In this document: positions 29,386 to 30,645 of the stretch, piece by piece | Layout: each line of letters opens with the position of its first letter | Position numbering within the stretch: position 1 is the first letter of the stretch | Assembly: GCA_002104905.1 (NCBI GenBank) | Contig: MCFE01000846.1 | Span: 1-30,645, forward strand | DNA: 30,645 bases | Origin: Basidiobolus meristosporus CBS 931.73 | Lineage: Eukaryota; Basidiobolomycota; Basidiobolomycetes; Basidiobolales; Basidiobolaceae | Direction: 5' to 3' | The notes under the pieces: model-generated | The model's database searches: none | Told to the model about the DNA's origin: nothing | Seen by the model: the letters and a program-made list of their open reading frames with translations, nothing else | Position numbers and translations under genes: made by a program

Positions 29386-30645
29386 TTGAGAGGGTTCTCC
29401 TGAATCTCTTTTCTTGTGATACCAATATCTTGATGGTTCAGTATTATCAGCAAGTCTTGCAAGCTTGAGTCTGTCCCTATGCACTAAGTCTTCCCGGATA
29501 TTGCCTAGTTTGTCCACCAGTTGGTAAGTTGCAAATGGACATTCTCTGATGATCTTGAATGGTCCTGTCCATTGTGGCTCAAACTTCTTCCGAGTGTTGT
29601 TTCTTAGCAATACAAAGTTCCCAACTGTCAATGCTTCTGGTGCTATAGTCTTATCAAATCTCTGCTTCATCTTTTCTGCACTTTGAGATACTTTGGTCTG
29701 TGCCTCTTGACGTCTTTGTTCCAGTTGCTGGTGTCTACTTGGCTGACTGAGTTCATCTTCTAAGGTGTCTGTAAGCTTTGGTTGTGTGAGATCTCCTGGA
29801 ATCCTTGGTTCACATCCATAAACTAAGTAAAATGGTGATTGCTGGGTGGTGTTGTGTACTCTGACTCTGCATGCAAAGAGTGCTTGGTCTATATACTCAT
29901 CCCATCTACTGACAACTCCATTTGCATACTTGGTCAGCATTTTTCCAAATAATCCATTAAACCGCTCAGTGACTCCATTAGTTCTGGGGTGATATGCCGA
30001 GGTTTTCAAGTGTCTGATCTGCTGCATTTCCAGGTAAGCCTCTAATGTCTTTGCCATAAAGTTTGCACCTCTATTGGATAAGATCTCCACAGGGCATCCA
30101 AACTTCATCAGGATCTCATGGTAAATGAAACTTGCAACTTCTTGTTCACTGGCTATTGGTACAGCTTTAGCAACTGGCCATTTAGTGGCATGGTCAATTG
30201 CTACTAGGATCCAACGGTTACATTTCCTGGTAGTTGGCAGTCTTCCAATAAAGTCAATTCCCCATCTCTCAAATGGTCTGACAGGCTCCAAAGGGAAGAG
30301 TTCGGCAATTCTTTGTGGCTGGCCCTGATTGATTTGGCAGTTTGGGCATGTTTTCACTAGCTTCTCAATATCTTGTTTCATTCTGGGCCACCATGCTCTG
30401 GCTTTCACAAGGCTATAGGTTCCTTCAATCCCAAGATGTCCATATCCATTGTGTAGCTTATGTATTAAATCCAGGCGAGCAACATAAGGACAATAGGCAA
30501 TAGGGCTTCCATCAACAATTCGGTAGAGTGTTTCATCCTGTACAACAAATTTGCTGGCTTCATCCCGGATTATCTTCTTGATATCTTCATCCACCTCATT
30601 AGGAATGGCTTGGTCCTCCAAGTACTTTGGTAATAGGCTAGGCCA
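29380..30645 (-). CDS. Gypsy-4 Pol, integrase part (5' end outside window)
   Basis: The frame is open from the right edge of the window to 29380, over 410 codons. It holds the H2C2 zinc region (HKLHNGYGHLGIEGTYSLV, then CPNCQ), and the catalytic core with WGIDFIGRLP (first Asp), VEILSNRGANFM and TNGVTERFNG (Glu). The carboxy module has LLRNNTRKKFEPQWTGPFK and VHRDRLKLA. The second catalytic Asp, normally S-D-R-G, is Asn here, at about 30086 on plus, which should abolish strand transfer although the frame is intact. No chromodomain is present. The visible start is not a real start, because the frame continues upstream. Confidence 0.93.
   Translation of the reverse strand, partial: WPSLLPKYLEDQAIPNEVDEDIKKIIRDEASKFVVQDETLYRIVDGSPIAYCPYVARLDLIHKLHNGYGHLGIEGTYSLVKARAWWPRMKQDIEKLVKTCPNCQINQGQPQRIAELFPLEPVRPFERWGIDFIGRLPTTRKCNRWILVAIDHATKWPVAKAVPIASEQEVASFIYHEILMKFGCPVEILSNRGANFMAKTLEAYLEMQQIRHLKTSAYHPRTNGVTERFNGLFGKMLTKYANGVVSRWDEYIDQALFACRVRVHNTTQQSPFYLVYGCEPRIPGDLTQPKLTDTLEDELSQPSRHQQLEQRRQEAQTKVSQSAEKMKQRFDKTIAPEALTVGNFVLLRNNTRKKFEPQWTGPFKIIRECPFATYQLVDKLGNIREDLVHRDRLKLARLADNTEPSRYWYHKKRDSGEPSQL

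Larger units (their letters stand above)
29002..30645 (-). mobile_element. Gypsy-4 LTR retrotransposon, 3' part, inserted in Copia
   Basis: A minus-strand Ty3/Gypsy element showing its 3' LTR, polypurine tract and integrase; the rest is beyond the right edge. It lands in the Copia gag-protease frame after CCTAAAA. The second target duplication cannot be checked. It keeps more CG dinucleotides than the older elements and has an open coding frame, so it is the youngest insertion here. Confidence 0.9.

Overview
This window looks like a transposon-filled intergenic block of a fungal nuclear genome. It holds chromodomain-carrying Ty3/Gypsy elements, Ty1/Copia, En/Spm-type Tnp2 and PIF/Harbinger relics, and TATA-box LTR promoters. 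Base composition is moderately AT-rich and CG dinucleotides are almost absent. No host housekeeping gene, tRNA or rRNA was recognised. The kingdom call is an inference from element types; I cannot name the species.

Layout. (1) 1-1146: the 5' end of a Tnp2-type transposase gene (minus strand), followed by a divergent unknown gene unit that I call element A (copy 1, shortened by deletions). (2) 1147-3145: a Gypsy pol fragment truncated at both ends. (3) 3146-3360: an internal Tnp2 fragment. (4) 3787-10405: a complete-ended but internally deleted Gypsy element (Gypsy-3) with 5-bp ATATA target duplications. It carries an extra open reading frame after integrase, and a 1071-bp solo LTR sits inside its RNase H. 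(5) 10411-13865: a decayed Tnp2 transposase gene (minus) interrupted by a 734-bp foldback element. (6) 13962-18115: a 4.15-kb PIF/Harbinger-like element with a DDE transposase relic and a second 734-bp foldback element. (7) 18116-27093: element A copy 2, split by a probable solo LTR and by a chromovirus (20617-26517, minus, AAAAG duplication). (8) 27271-29001: a Copia element (LTR, initiator-Met primer site, gag-protease) cut by a second minus-strand Gypsy element (Gypsy-4) that runs off the right edge with an open integrase frame.

How the parts relate. The Tnp2 5' end and element A occur side by side, divergently oriented, in both copies, so they are either one composite transposon or a segmental duplication. 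Copy 1 is the empty site for the PIF-like insertion, and the 3146-3360 fragment is the empty site for the first foldback element. Two insertions are therefore proven by comparison inside the window. The 734-bp foldback elements share termini and 3-bp AT-rich target duplications with the PIF-like element and are probably its non-autonomous partners. Most ORFs are pseudogenes. The exceptions are the Gypsy-4 integrase (open but with a catalytic Asp to Asn change), the Copia gag-protease and the Gypsy-3 accessory ORF.
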